Source of the DNA: Altererythrobacter sp. ZODW24
Lineage (GTDB): Bacteria; Pseudomonadota; Alphaproteobacteria; Sphingomonadales; Sphingomonadaceae
DNA: 64,000 bases
Direction of reading: 5' to 3'
Assembly (NCBI RefSeq): GCF_003344885.1
Contig: NZ_CP031155.1
Coordinates: 682,001-746,000, forward strand
The position numbers and the translations under genes are program-made. Each line of letters opens with the position of its first letter. Within the stretch, counting starts at the first letter, position 1. Under the pieces are notes generated by a model. It saw nothing but the letters and a program-made list of their open reading frames with translations, did no database searches and was not told the origin of the DNA. Shown in pieces: positions 27,257-35,381 of the stretch.

Positions 27257-27925
27257 ATGACAAAATTTCCATTCGATATCGTCGGTTTCGACCTCGACGG
27301 GACGCTGCTCGACACACATCAGGATCTGGGCGCGGCGGTTAATCACGCGCTGGCCATTGCAGGTCGCCCCGAAGTGCCGATCGGCCAGATCGAAGGCCTG
27401 ATCGGCGGCGGCGCGAAGATCATGCTGAAGAAAGCGCTCGAAGACACAGGAGGCATCGCCGAGGGCGAGTTCCGTCCGCTCTACAAGGCGCTGCTCGCCT
27501 ATTATTCGGACAATAACGCGGTTCATTCGCGGCCCTATCCCGGCGTTGTCGAAGCCTTGGACGCGCTCGCCGAACGCGGAGTGAAGATGGCGGTGGTGAC
27601 CAACAAGTTCGAAAGCTTCGCCACCAAAATCCTTACAGAGCTTGGATTGGCCGACCGGTTCGAGACGATCATTGGAGGCGACACGATGGGTAAAGGACGC
27701 GCCAAACCTGAGCCCTATCCGATTATCGAAATGATGAAGCGGCTCGGAGGCGGACGGACCGTATTTATAGGCGACAGCTCCTATGACATCGCCGCCGCGA
27801 AAGCCGCAGACGTTCCATCCGTCGCGGCGGCATTTGGCTATTGCAACAAGCCGCCACACGAATTGGGCGCCGACGCCATAATTACCGGCTTCGACGCCCT
27901 GATCGAGACGCTAGAGGGACTCTAA
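27257..27925 (+). CDS. gph: Phosphoglycolate phosphatase, HAD family
   Basis: 222-residue HAD-superfamily phosphatase. Motif I FDLDGTLLDT (nucleophile Asp12), motif II VVTNKFESF, motif III region KGRAKPEPYP and motif IV VFIGDSSYDIAAAKAA are all present, and the helical cap between residues 20 and 85 is of the phosphoglycolate phosphatase type. It would clear 2-phosphoglycolate from DNA repair or metabolism. The specific substrate among HAD phosphatases is inferred. It is divergent from glmU, with 62 bases between, and convergent with the porin gene. Confidence 0.85.
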   Translation: MTKFPFDIVGFDLDGTLLDTHQDLGAAVNHALAIAGRPEVPIGQIEGLIGGGAKIMLKKALEDTGGIAEGEFRPLYKALLAYYSDNNAVHSRPYPGVVEALDALAERGVKMAVVTNKFESFATKILTELGLADRFETIIGGDTMGKGRAKPEPYPIIEMMKRLGGGRTVFIGDSSYDIAAAKAADVPSVAAAFGYCNKPPHELGADAIITGFDALIETLEGL

Positions 27926-27934
27926 GCGGAGAGC

Positions 27935-29308
27935 CTAGAAGTCGAACCCTGCGCGCACTGCGAAGGTGTTCACATTATAATCGGTGTCGAGGCCCGCAGC
28001 GATATCGGCCATGTCATATTCGTTGCGAGTGTAATTAACGGTCAGGCGTGTGTTCGCGGTCGGCGACCATACGAGGGATGCCGCATAGGCATTCTGCATT
28101 CCGCCGACGATCCCGGCATCGACTAGGTCGAGATAATCGTAGCGAACGTTGAGCTGGACCGCGCCCATGCCGCCGCTACCCACGGGGTTCTTGGGCTTGT
28201 TACGGTCAAACTTGTTGCCCTTATAGCCGCGCGTGTCGCCCTTTGTCAGGTAAACGCCCGCTTCCACTGCGCCGCCGAAGAAGGTGGGGTTGTCGAGGCC
28301 CGGGCGGCTGACCGTCTGCCAGTAACCCTCTGCCTGCGCGTGGAACGGCCCAGCGATGACTGCGCCTTCGAGACCGAAACCGGTTTCGCTGGTGGCGTCA
28401 ATATTACCGGTGTTGATGAAGCGAGTGTCGGTAAAGTGGACCGATGGACGCGCACGGTAACGCACCGAGTTCGCCGCATCATTGAGATCGCGGTAATGGG
28501 CCGACGCACCGAGGTGCAGCTGCGTCTCGCCGATCTTCGGGGCGTAAACAAAGCGGCCATCTAGGCTGTAACTATTGTCTTCGTCGCTGGAGAGATCATC
28601 GATGTTGTTGGTGAAGATACCCGCTTGGATCGTTGCATCGCCCGTTTTGAACTGGCCGCTCACACCGATCCGGCGCTTGAACCCGAATGCGTCGGTGAAT
28701 GCAGCACGCTCCATAAAGCTGATGAAGCGGCTGGAGGTGAGTTCTTCTAGGCCCTGGAAATTGTTGTGCTGACCGACCGAGATCGTCGCGCCGCCATCTT
28801 TATAGGTGATGATGGCATCGGTAATTTCCGCATCATTGTCAGCGAATTCAAGCTCCGTCTTATAGCCGAAGCCGCCACCCAGTTCGCCCGTCACACCAAT
28901 CCGCGCGCGGCGCACTTCATTGGCGAAACCGAGGCCGTCATCCACAATCGAATCGGGCGCATTGACCGTTCCGGCATCGACCATCAGGCGGCCAAACGGC
29001 TTGAAGCTCCAACCGCCGCTTTTTTCGAGCTCAGCGACTTTGACCTCGCTCTTCACTTCACTTGCTGCTGCAGCGGCCTGCGTCGCGTTGGTCGCCGCCA
29101 AAGTGGCCTGTTCGGCCTTCACTTCGGTCGCATCAAGCTCGCCTTCGAGTGCGTCAATCTTGGCAGCCATTGCAGCCATTTGCTGCCGCATCGCCGCCAT
29201 TTCAGCACGAAGGGCCTCGGCATCAGACGCGGTCTGTGCGTGCACCGGTGCCGCCCAACCAAGGGTTACAGCTGCGGCAAAGGCGGAAATTCGGAGGGTT
29301 TTGTTCAT
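27935..29308 (-). CDS. Phosphate-selective porin O/P family outer-membrane protein
   Basis: 457-residue outer-membrane porin of the OprP/OprO family. A signal peptide (MNKTLRISAF ... ending about PVHAQ, residue 25) is followed by a short coiled coil (AEALRAEMAAMRQQMAAMAA, residues about 30-60) that probably forms periplasmic trimer stalks, then a 16-strand barrel with GRLMVDAG, FANEVRRARIG, GFGYKTELEFAD, GQHNNFQGLEELTSS and a C-terminal aromatic residue (AVRAGFDF, Phe at the end, as needed for BAM assembly). Start ATG 29308 replaces a longer spurious start. A near-consensus Pho box lies 60 bases upstream, so control by phosphate through PhoB is expected. Confidence 0.87.
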   Translation of the reverse strand: MNKTLRISAFAAAVTLGWAAPVHAQTASDAEALRAEMAAMRQQMAAMAAKIDALEGELDATEVKAEQATLAATNATQAAAAASEVKSEVKVAELEKSGGWSFKPFGRLMVDAGTVNAPDSIVDDGLGFANEVRRARIGVTGELGGGFGYKTELEFADNDAEITDAIITYKDGGATISVGQHNNFQGLEELTSSRFISFMERAAFTDAFGFKRRIGVSGQFKTGDATIQAGIFTNNIDDLSSDEDNSYSLDGRFVYAPKIGETQLHLGASAHYRDLNDAANSVRYRARPSVHFTDTRFINTGNIDATSETGFGLEGAVIAGPFHAQAEGYWQTVSRPGLDNPTFFGGAVEAGVYLTKGDTRGYKGNKFDRNKPKNPVGSGGMGAVQLNVRYDYLDLVDAGIVGGMQNAYAASLVWSPTANTRLTVNYTRNEYDMADIAAGLDTDYNVNTFAVRAGFDF

Positions 29309-29367
29309 GAGGCTGCCTAATCCGATTCGGAAGGGTTGTTGTCTGGGGATGCCTCTATGCCGCCCAA

Positions 29368-29385
29368 ATGACAGATATATGACAA
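29368..29385 (-). promoter_or_regulatory. Pho box (PhoB site) upstream of the porin gene
   Basis: On the minus strand TTGTCATATATCTGTCAT: two 7-base repeats TTGTCAT and CTGTCAT separated by ATAT. It matches the enterobacterial Pho box consensus (CTGTCATAWAWCTGTCAY) at 17 of 18 positions. A weak -10 CATAGA lies about 8 bases downstream. The distance to the porin start codon is 60 bases, as expected when a Pho box replaces the -35 element. Confidence 0.78.
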
Positions 29386-29544
29386 GTGTGACCGCAAGTG
29401 TCGCTACGGCATGCAAGGCTGACCGTAGAGCAGTTGCCAGAGCAGTTGAAAGCCCTCTGCAAACCTGCCATTTGCCGCTACAACTTGTGCAAATAACCGG
29501 CCCAGACGACCATATCGCAAGCGGCCTTCATACGGAGATTCTTT

Positions 29545-30480
29545 ATGACCATTTCATTCAAGGACCGCGTCGCGATCGTTACAGGCGCTGGTGGCGGCTT
29601 GGGCCGTGAATATGCTCTCGAGCTCGCTCGCCGCGGCGCGAAGGTCGTGGTCAACGACCTCGGCGGCTCGCGTGATGGCACGGGCACATCTGATGCATCC
29701 GCTCAGGTCGTCGAAGAAATTGAAAAGGCAGGCGGCGAAGCGATCGCCAATGGCGCATCGGTTACCGAATATGACCAGATGGAAAAAATGGTCGCCGACG
29801 CCAAGCAAAAATGGGGCGGCGTCCACGTCCTGATCAACAATGCTGGCGTGCTGCGCGACAAGAGCTTCGCCAAGATGAGCCCCGAAGACTTCGAATTCGT
29901 CGTCCGCGTCCACCTCCTCGGCTCCGCCTATGCCACCAAGGCATGCTGGGAAACCATGCGCGAGCAGGCCTATGGCCGCATCCTGATGACTTCCAGCTCG
30001 ACCGGCCTGTTCGGTAATTTCGGTCAGGCAAACTATGGCGCGGCCAAGCTCGGTCTCGCCGGTCTGACCAAAACGCTTCACCTCGAAGGCGCGAAATACA
30101 ACATCAAGTGCAACTCGCTGTCGCCAGTGGCCGGCACGCGCATGACCGAAGATCTGTTCCCGCCTGAAGCATTCGCGCTGTTCTCCCCAGAGAACGTTGC
30201 TCCGGCAGCACTCTTCCTCGTCAGCGAAGATGCCCCGTCCAACGCCATCGTCGGCGCGGGTGCAGGCGGCTTCCACTCGGCATGGGTCACCATGAACGAT
30301 GCGGTTTGGCTGAAAGAAGAAGACCGCACGGTTGAAGGCTTCGCCGCCAACTGGGACAAGATTTCCGAGCAGAGCAATCTGGTCGCCCCGCAGTCCGGCA
30401 GCGAACAGAGCGGCGCTATCCTGAAGGCCATGCAAAAGGTTCTGGGCGCAGACGGAGCGCCTTCTTCCGCACGGGGCTAA
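29545..30480 (+). CDS. SDR-family dehydrogenase, hydroxyacyl-CoA type
   Basis: 311-residue short-chain dehydrogenase. Cofactor loop TGAGGGLG (13-20), NDLGGSRDGTG after strand 2, NNAGVLRDKSF (98 onward), catalytic Ser151 in TSSSTGLFG and Tyr164/Lys168 in YGAAKLG. The long loop GGSRDGTGTS and the extra C-terminal 60 residues (VWLKEEDRTVEGFAANWDKI) match the 3-hydroxyacyl-CoA dehydrogenase part of multifunctional enzyme type 2 rather than FabG, suggesting a beta-oxidation or steroid/lipid role. ATG 29545 has a GGAG-like site upstream. It stands alone between the divergent porin and a membrane protein gene. Confidence 0.85.
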   Translation: MTISFKDRVAIVTGAGGGLGREYALELARRGAKVVVNDLGGSRDGTGTSDASAQVVEEIEKAGGEAIANGASVTEYDQMEKMVADAKQKWGGVHVLINNAGVLRDKSFAKMSPEDFEFVVRVHLLGSAYATKACWETMREQAYGRILMTSSSTGLFGNFGQANYGAAKLGLAGLTKTLHLEGAKYNIKCNSLSPVAGTRMTEDLFPPEAFALFSPENVAPAALFLVSEDAPSNAIVGAGAGGFHSAWVTMNDAVWLKEEDRTVEGFAANWDKISEQSNLVAPQSGSEQSGAILKAMQKVLGADGAPSSARG

Positions 30481-30487
30481 GCCTCGC

Positions 30488-30520
30488 TGTATTGACACAC
30501 TAATACACTAGGCCTATTCC
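30488..30520 (+). promoter_or_regulatory. Promoter with inverted repeat TGTATT-N8-AATACA
   Basis: TTGACA (30492-30497), 17-base spacer, TATTCC (30515-30520) upstream of the membrane protein gene at 30550. A perfect inverted repeat TGTATT (30488-30493), eight bases, AATACA (30502-30507) covers the -35, a layout typical of a repressor operator. The -10 is weak, so the promoter call is tentative. Confidence 0.4.
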
Positions 30521-30548
30521 TCGCTCTTCAAACAGGAGGGATAGGCCT
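30510..30548 (+). promoter_or_regulatory. Long hairpin covering the ribosome site of the 30550 gene
   Basis: Arms AGGCCTATTCCTC (30510-30522) and GAGGGATAGGCCT (30536-30548) pair over 13 bases with one G-T pair; the loop is 13 bases. The 3' arm contains most of the ribosome binding sequence AGGAGGG (30534-30540) and ends one base before the ATG. It would block translation if the whole stem is transcribed, which requires a start upstream of 30510. Confidence 0.5.
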
Positions 30549-30549
30549 G

Positions 30550-31617
30550 ATGTATTCAGAAACAGACATCCAATCGGCAGTAGATGCTGGCGTCATGACG
30601 CCAGAAGCTGCCAGCGCTTTGCGAGCCCATGTGGCCGATGTGCGCGAACGACCGGCAACCGACGAAGAAAACTTCCGGCTGGTCAATAGTTTCAACGACA
30701 TATTTGTGACGATCGCGGCGATTTTGCTGCTTGTCGCCATGGCTGGCATCGGTCAGGCATTCACACCAAACCTCGACGGACCGCCGCCAATGGCTGGTCT
30801 TCTAGTTGCGGGTAGCGCGTGGCTTATGGCCGAGTTCTTCACCCGCAGACGCCGTATGGCTCTGCCCAGCATCGTTCTGCTGCTTGCTTTTGTTGGGGGA
30901 GTATTTGCCACATTGCTCGGCACTTTGGTGCTCGCGCTCGGGAGCGACAATTTCGGCAAAGGTGACGAAATGTTCATCGCCAGCCTCGTTTCCGGTAGCG
31001 CCCTGCTTACTGCAGGCGCGGCATGGATGCATTGGCGACGTTTCAAGGTTCCGATCACCATTGCCGCAGGAGCTGCCGCCGCCGCGCTGACAGTCATTGC
31101 GCTGATCGTGGGCGCTTTGGCGACCGCTGACAGCAATCCTGAGAACCTGCTGCTTGGCCTCGTCTTCGTGGCTGGCCTGGCAATCTTCGCCTTTGCAATG
31201 CGCTGGGATATTTCGGACCGCATGCGGCAGACACGGCGCAGCGACGTGGCCTTCTGGCTACACCTGCTGGCCGCGCCGATGATCGCGCATCCGCTGTTCC
31301 ATATGCTGGGCGTAACCAGCGGCGATGCCATCACTCCCGCTGCAGCGGCAGGCGTTTTGGTTGTCTATATCGCGCTGGGTATAATTGCGCTGGCTATCGA
31401 CCGCCGCGCTTTGCTGGTCTCCGCCCTCGCCTATGTGCTGGTGGCGCTGACATATCTGTTCGACCGCTTCGGCGCGGTGGAACTGAATGTCGCGCTAACT
31501 GCGCTAGTGATCGGTTCCGCCTTGCTTACACTGTCGGCCTTCTGGACCCCGATCCGCAACAAGGTGGTGGGCGCATTGCCGGGCAACGTGCAGACTATGG
31601 TTCCCGCTGGGGCATAG
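30550..31617 (+). CDS. Multi-pass membrane protein of unknown function
   Basis: 355-residue protein. A hydrophilic head of about 50 residues (YSETDIQSAVDAGVMTPEAA then LRAHVADVRERPATDEENF) precedes about ten hydrophobic segments (from IFVTIAAILLLVAMAG onward) with few charged loops. The head, with its 'VDAGVMTPEAASAL' type sequence, recalls DUF2157-like proteins, which also begin with a short helical domain before many membrane spans, but I cannot confirm the family. ATG 30550 follows a strong AGGAGGG, which lies in a hairpin. The next gene (31683) is on the same strand, 65 bases on, with a similar hairpin. Confidence 0.75.
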   Translation: MYSETDIQSAVDAGVMTPEAASALRAHVADVRERPATDEENFRLVNSFNDIFVTIAAILLLVAMAGIGQAFTPNLDGPPPMAGLLVAGSAWLMAEFFTRRRRMALPSIVLLLAFVGGVFATLLGTLVLALGSDNFGKGDEMFIASLVSGSALLTAGAAWMHWRRFKVPITIAAGAAAAALTVIALIVGALATADSNPENLLLGLVFVAGLAIFAFAMRWDISDRMRQTRRSDVAFWLHLLAAPMIAHPLFHMLGVTSGDAITPAAAAGVLVVYIALGIIALAIDRRALLVSALAYVLVALTYLFDRFGAVELNVALTALVIGSALLTLSAFWTPIRNKVVGALPGNVQTMVPAGA

Positions 31618-31652
31618 GGCACAGGGTTGCCAGCCTCACCACTATAACTCCA

Positions 31653-31681
31653 TAGCCCCTGAACATAACGTTCGGGGGCTA
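31653..31681 (+). promoter_or_regulatory. 12-bp hairpin abutting the start codon of the DUF4328 gene
   Basis: Arms TAGCCCCTGAAC (31653-31664) and GTTCGGGGGCTA (31670-31681), 12 pairs with one G-T, loop ATAAC. The only ribosome-site-like bases (GGGGG, 31674-31678) lie in the 3' arm, and the ATG is at 31683. No T-run follows, so it is not an ordinary terminator of the upstream gene. Confidence 0.5.
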
Positions 31682-31682
31682 A

Positions 31683-32285
31683 ATGGCTGAACTTACATTC
31701 GAAGAAGGGCTGAACGCCTTAGACCGGCGCGCATGGCTTGCTCAGCTATCTGCGCTTCCCGTGCTGGGCTGTGCCGCCGCGTCCGCAATACTTGTTTTCA
31801 TTGAAGTAAACGGCCCACCAACCCCGTTTTTCGACTCGCTCGAGATGGGACTGACGGAAATAGTAGTTTGGGCCTATCTCGCCTGCCTCCTCGTCTCCAT
31901 GGTATTCATCGGGATGTGGATACATCGAGCCCATTCGAACCTGCATGCAATCGGCTTTGGGTCACAGGAATTCACACCTGGCTGGGCTGTCGGCTGGTTC
32001 TTCGTTCCGATCGCCGCCTTCTGGAAACCGTTTCAAGCGATGCGCGACCTTTGGCGCAGAAGCACTGGTGCGGGTGTGACAGATGACAGGGAAGCGCCGC
32101 CGCTAATGCTTATCTGGTGGTCAGCGTGGCTAATCGGCAGTCTCGGTGATTTTGGTGAGTACTGGAACAACTGGGACGCGATTTCCTATCTGGGAGAATG
32201 CGTGGCAGCCATTTGCATCATCTTGATAATCAGGCTCATTACGCACGCTCAGCGCAACATGAACGTCGCGGAGACTTTCGAATAA
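31683..32285 (+). CDS. DUF4328-family membrane protein
   Basis: 200-residue integral membrane protein with about four hydrophobic segments (residues about 20-40, 60-80, 105-120, 145-190). GWAVGWFFVPIAAFWKPFQA followed by MRDLWRRS and WWSAWLIGSLGDFG are characteristic of DUF4328 proteins, and GMWIHRAHSNLHAIG precedes them. The function of the family is unknown. The start is ATG 31683, immediately after a 12-pair hairpin that holds the only G-rich ribosome-site candidate. It may be co-transcribed with the membrane protein upstream. Confidence 0.75.
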   Translation: MAELTFEEGLNALDRRAWLAQLSALPVLGCAAASAILVFIEVNGPPTPFFDSLEMGLTEIVVWAYLACLLVSMVFIGMWIHRAHSNLHAIGFGSQEFTPGWAVGWFFVPIAAFWKPFQAMRDLWRRSTGAGVTDDREAPPLMLIWWSAWLIGSLGDFGEYWNNWDAISYLGECVAAICIILIIRLITHAQRNMNVAETFE

Positions 32286-32295
32286 GCTGCTGCGG

Positions 32296-32661
32296 TCAGG
32301 CGTCGACCGCTTTCACTAATCTCCGCTCCATCGGCGCAAGCACGCCGGCCAGCTCGTGCCCGCGTTTCAGCACTTGGCCGTGTTCGCCAAACAGCGTCCA
32401 CATACCTTGCTTGTTGCGCAGCGACGGGCGCTTTTCGATCCGGGCTTGCGGTTTTTCAGCAGCGCGGCGGAAGGCGGAGAAGCTGGCGAAGTCTTTCGTG
32501 AAATCCATCGCGTAATCGCGCCATTCACCGGCGGCGACCATGCGGCCATAGAGGTCGAGGATTTTCTGGAGCTCAGCGCGTTCGAAGCCGACTTGAGAGG
32601 CGGCTTTACCCAAAGAGCCATTGGGAAACGGGATGATTTGACCGGCATTGCTGCCCGCCAT
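32296..32661 (-). CDS. DUF2794 protein
   Basis: 121-residue cytoplasmic protein of the alphaproteobacterial DUF2794 family. Family segments are ILDLYGRMVAAGEWRDYAMD, FAAFRRAAEKPQARIEKRP-like sequence (here FSAFRRAAEKPQARIEKRPS) and VLKRGHELAGVL. It starts at ATG 32661, overlapping the cysE stop by one base, so it is the second gene of a cysE-DUF2794 operon. Its function is not known. Confidence 0.82.
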   Translation of the reverse strand: MAGSNAGQIIPFPNGSLGKAASQVGFERAELQKILDLYGRMVAAGEWRDYAMDFTKDFASFSAFRRAAEKPQARIEKRPSLRNKQGMWTLFGEHGQVLKRGHELAGVLAPMERRLVKAVDA

Positions 32662-33374
32662 TAGTCTTCGGTCCCGCTGCGCTTCGCTTCGACTGGTGCC
32701 TTGCCAGGCAGAGCATTCTGCGCACTACGGAGGCCTTCGATTTCGGCCGATAGCTGCGCTAAGCGTTCTTCCAGCTCGACAACTTTGGCATTGCCCGGTT
32801 CGCATGGATCATCGCACGGCGTGCCATAGGGGATGAACTCGCGAATCCACGTTTCAACCGGCACTAACGTCGAGCGAGCTTTCATGCCGACCATGGTCGC
32901 ACCTTCGGGTACATCATCCGTCACCACGGCGTTGGCGCCCACGCGGGCGCGCAGCCCCACCGTAATCGGCCCGAGAATTTGCGCTCCAGAACCGACGATC
33001 ACCCCATCAGCAAGAGTTGGATGCCGTTTGCCAGCCACGCCATTCGTCGGGTTCGTCCCGCCCAGTGTGACACATTGATAGATCGTCACATCATCGCCGA
33101 TTTCAGCAGTTTCGCCGATCACGGTAAAGCCGTGATCGATAAACAGATTGTGGCCGATTTTCGCCCCGGGATGAATATCGATCCCAGTCAAGAAACGACT
33201 GAAATGATTGACGACCCGCGCCAGAAAATACAGCTTTCCACCGTAAAACCAATGCGCCAAGCGGTGAAAAATCATCGCCCACACGCCCGGATAGAGCATG
33301 ATCTCCGCCCGGCTGCGCGGCGCGGGATCGCGGTCATGGATCGAGTCCAGATATTTGGTCAGGCGGTTAAACAT
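32661..33374 (-). CDS. cysE: Serine O-acetyltransferase
   Basis: 237-residue serine acetyltransferase making O-acetylserine for cysteine synthesis. It is of the shorter EpsC/CysE type: HRLAHWFY, FLTGIDIHPGAKIGHNLFID, HGFTVIGETAEIGDDVTIYQ and VTLGGTNPTNGVAGKRHPT, with the catalytic His in the DHG step of the hexapeptide helix. The C-terminal 50 residues (VVELEERLAQLSAEIEGLRS) look like a coiled coil that is not needed for catalysis, perhaps an oligomer or partner-binding tail. ATG 33374. First gene of a two-gene operon with DUF2794. Confidence 0.92.
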   Translation of the reverse strand: MFNRLTKYLDSIHDRDPAPRSRAEIMLYPGVWAMIFHRLAHWFYGGKLYFLARVVNHFSRFLTGIDIHPGAKIGHNLFIDHGFTVIGETAEIGDDVTIYQCVTLGGTNPTNGVAGKRHPTLADGVIVGSGAQILGPITVGLRARVGANAVVTDDVPEGATMVGMKARSTLVPVETWIREFIPYGTPCDDPCEPGNAKVVELEERLAQLSAEIEGLRSAQNALPGKAPVEAKRSGTED

Positions 33375-33418
33375 CGTGGCCGGATTCTTTCACCAATCGC
33401 CGCTTAAGGCAAGTTTGC

Positions 33419-34027
33419 TCAGAGTAGATTTGGTTGGGCGCGGCCTTGAACCGCTTCTAACGCATCTCTCCAGACCGACATGGTGGCCGGAACTTTGCGT
33501 TCAAGACTGATGCGGTCGATGGCCGCTACCAATGCTTCGATAGCAGCGAAACTGCGCTCTGCGCGCGGTGTCAGATAGGCATGGGCATCGTCGCTTAGCG
33601 TCAGACTGCGGTGCACAGCATGCGCTTCTATAAGCGCGCCCACCATCTCATCATCAGGCACGCCAATTTCGAGATGAAGCGCCGCGCCGAGACGAGAGCG
33701 CAAATCCGGTAGCGCGATTTCCCAATTTCCATCACTCGCGATCAACAGCAGCGGCACGCCCTCCTGCTGCGCGCGGTTCCAACGGTGGAACAGCGCATCT
33801 TCCTCTAGCGCATCCGCATCATCGACTACATCGCCACCATTCGCTGCAAACCAGCGCGCAAGCAGCGATTTTCCTGAACGTGGCGGTCCGGTTAGGATCG
33901 CGGTCAGGTAGGGCCAGCCATCGGGCTGCGTCAGCGCATCAACAGCGGCTTGGTTCGCGGAGCCGACCACGATGCTTTCCGGGCCGACATCGTCTCCCTT
34001 GGCCAATGGCAGGGCAATTTGCCTCAT
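33419..34027 (-). CDS. hdaA: HdaA/DnaA-like regulator of replication initiation
   Basis: 202-residue AAA+ protein with a shortened DnaA ATPase fold. Walker A is GPPRSGKSLLARW (about residues 48-60), with VDDADAL as the Walker B region and PDLRSRLGAALHLEIGVPDD as the sensor II/box VII area; there is no DnaA DNA-binding domain IV. In Caulobacter the homologue HdaA stimulates ATP hydrolysis by DnaA when bound to the clamp; the N-terminal RQIALPLAK contains the QxxLPL-type clamp-binding peptide (QIALPL, residues 3-8). It lies two bases after the DUF2066 gene and is probably in its operon. Confidence 0.85.
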   Translation of the reverse strand: MRQIALPLAKGDDVGPESIVVGSANQAAVDALTQPDGWPYLTAILTGPPRSGKSLLARWFAANGGDVVDDADALEEDALFHRWNRAQQEGVPLLLIASDGNWEIALPDLRSRLGAALHLEIGVPDDEMVGALIEAHAVHRSLTLSDDAHAYLTPRAERSFAAIEALVAAIDRISLERKVPATMSVWRDALEAVQGRAQPNLL

Positions 34028-34029
34028 GA

Positions 34030-35313
34030 TCAGCGACTGATGCCGAGGCCGGTCGTGCCTTCATTCACAGCAAAACCGCGCGAACGGAGCGCAGCAGCAA
34101 GCTCTGGCAGGGTGCCGGCATAGCTAACCCGCATGACAGATGTTCCGCCGATGGCAATGGAACTGGTCGCCACACCGCGCACACCAGCTGTCCCGCGTAC
34201 GCCGGACAGAGCCGCATCAACGGAAGGTGCGTCTGGCGTAGCGAACTGGACCACATAAGAAGCAACAACTGCAGCCGTAGCCGTTGGTGTCGGCGTTGGC
34301 GTTGGTTCCGCTTCACGCGTAGCAGCGGCGCGCTCAGCAGCGGCTGCAGCGCGTTCATTCGCCAGAATCTGGCGGCCCAGAGCAATCAAGCGCTGGATTG
34401 CAGGATCAGCCGAGCCACCGCCAAAGTTGAGCGTCGCATCGGGCTTGAGTAACCCATCTGAAAGCGCCTTGGCGTATATGTCGTTGAAACGGCCCCGCGC
34501 CTGCACAAGCATCGCGGTCAGGCCTTCTTCATTGTCAGCGGTCAGCTTGAAGCTATCCAAGTAACGATTGTCCGGGCCGTAGCGTGCCGTGAACTCGCCC
34601 TCGATTGGTCCGCCGGGCCATTGGCGCTGCAGCTTGGCCACAGGCACCAGCACGTCCGCCGCTTCAAACTGGTCAAGAATATTGCGCCACCATGTCCGGC
34701 TGCGGCGACCTGTCTGGCCGAAGGTCAAAAGCAGCGAATCGCCATTAGCGCCAGAGGGGCGGACGTAATTGATCGCGCTCGCGCCAGATTGATACTCAGC
34801 CCAGACGCGCTGCCAAGGATTGCGCATTTCGAACATCGTGTTGACGCCGCCCGATTCGAGAACCGGCAGCAACAGCATAGGTGCGGAGCGTGTACGGCGG
34901 CCCGATGCGCCAAGGCTGCGTCCGGCACGCGAACGGTCGAAAATAACGCCAAGTGTAGCGATATAGCGGCGCGGGCCGATCTGCTCACTTTCGATCACAA
35001 CAGCCGAAACCATCGATTCGAGCTGCGAATCACCGATCGAAGGTCCTCCCAGCTTCTTCCAGCCGAGCCGCTGGGCCGCTCTCCAACCCTTCTTACGGGC
35101 GTCGTCAGAATTTTTTCCGATTACATCGACCTTGAGGTCGCCAACTTCGATATCCGTGCTGCTGGTCAGGGGGGCGATACCGCGTTCGCCCGCGACTTGC
35201 GCAGTCAGGGACTGCCATGCCAGCACGCCTGCAATCGCCAGCACGCAGGCGGCAATCAAGGCCGGAATGAAGCGGCGCATCAGGGGCGTGGAAGAGACTT
35301 TTGCAAAGGTCAT
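34030..35313 (-). CDS. DUF2066-type periplasmic protein
   Basis: About 427 residues. A basic N-terminus and one hydrophobic segment (RRFIPALIAACVLAIAGVLAW) give an uncleaved anchor or signal peptide, followed by a soluble domain. Sequences such as VGDLKVDVIGKNSDDARKKG, WKKLGGPSI and YIATLGVIFDRSRAG are of the DUF2066 type. A Pro-Thr stretch (EAEPTPTPTPTATAA) links to a C-terminal domain of about 80 residues (SYVVQFATPDAPSVDAALSG and onward). Start is uncertain: ATG 35313 or ATG 35280; neither has a strong ribosome site. Function unknown; coupled to hdaA. Confidence 0.7.
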   Translation of the reverse strand: MTFAKVSSTPLMRRFIPALIAACVLAIAGVLAWQSLTAQVAGERGIAPLTSSTDIEVGDLKVDVIGKNSDDARKKGWRAAQRLGWKKLGGPSIGDSQLESMVSAVVIESEQIGPRRYIATLGVIFDRSRAGRSLGASGRRTRSAPMLLLPVLESGGVNTMFEMRNPWQRVWAEYQSGASAINYVRPSGANGDSLLLTFGQTGRRSRTWWRNILDQFEAADVLVPVAKLQRQWPGGPIEGEFTARYGPDNRYLDSFKLTADNEEGLTAMLVQARGRFNDIYAKALSDGLLKPDATLNFGGGSADPAIQRLIALGRQILANERAAAAAERAAATREAEPTPTPTPTATAAVVASYVVQFATPDAPSVDAALSGVRGTAGVRGVATSSIAIGGTSVMRVSYAGTLPELAAALRSRGFAVNEGTTGLGISR

Positions 35314-35381
35314 GGGGAAAACGAAGTGCCTTTTGCATGGCGCGACGTGGAATTCCAAGCGCGAAAGCGTAAGAGCGGTGA

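Noticed and set aside
29554-30498. 314-residue minus-strand open frame opposite the SDR gene
   Set aside because: It is the complement of a gene with clear catalytic motifs; the frame is open because of GC-rich codon use.
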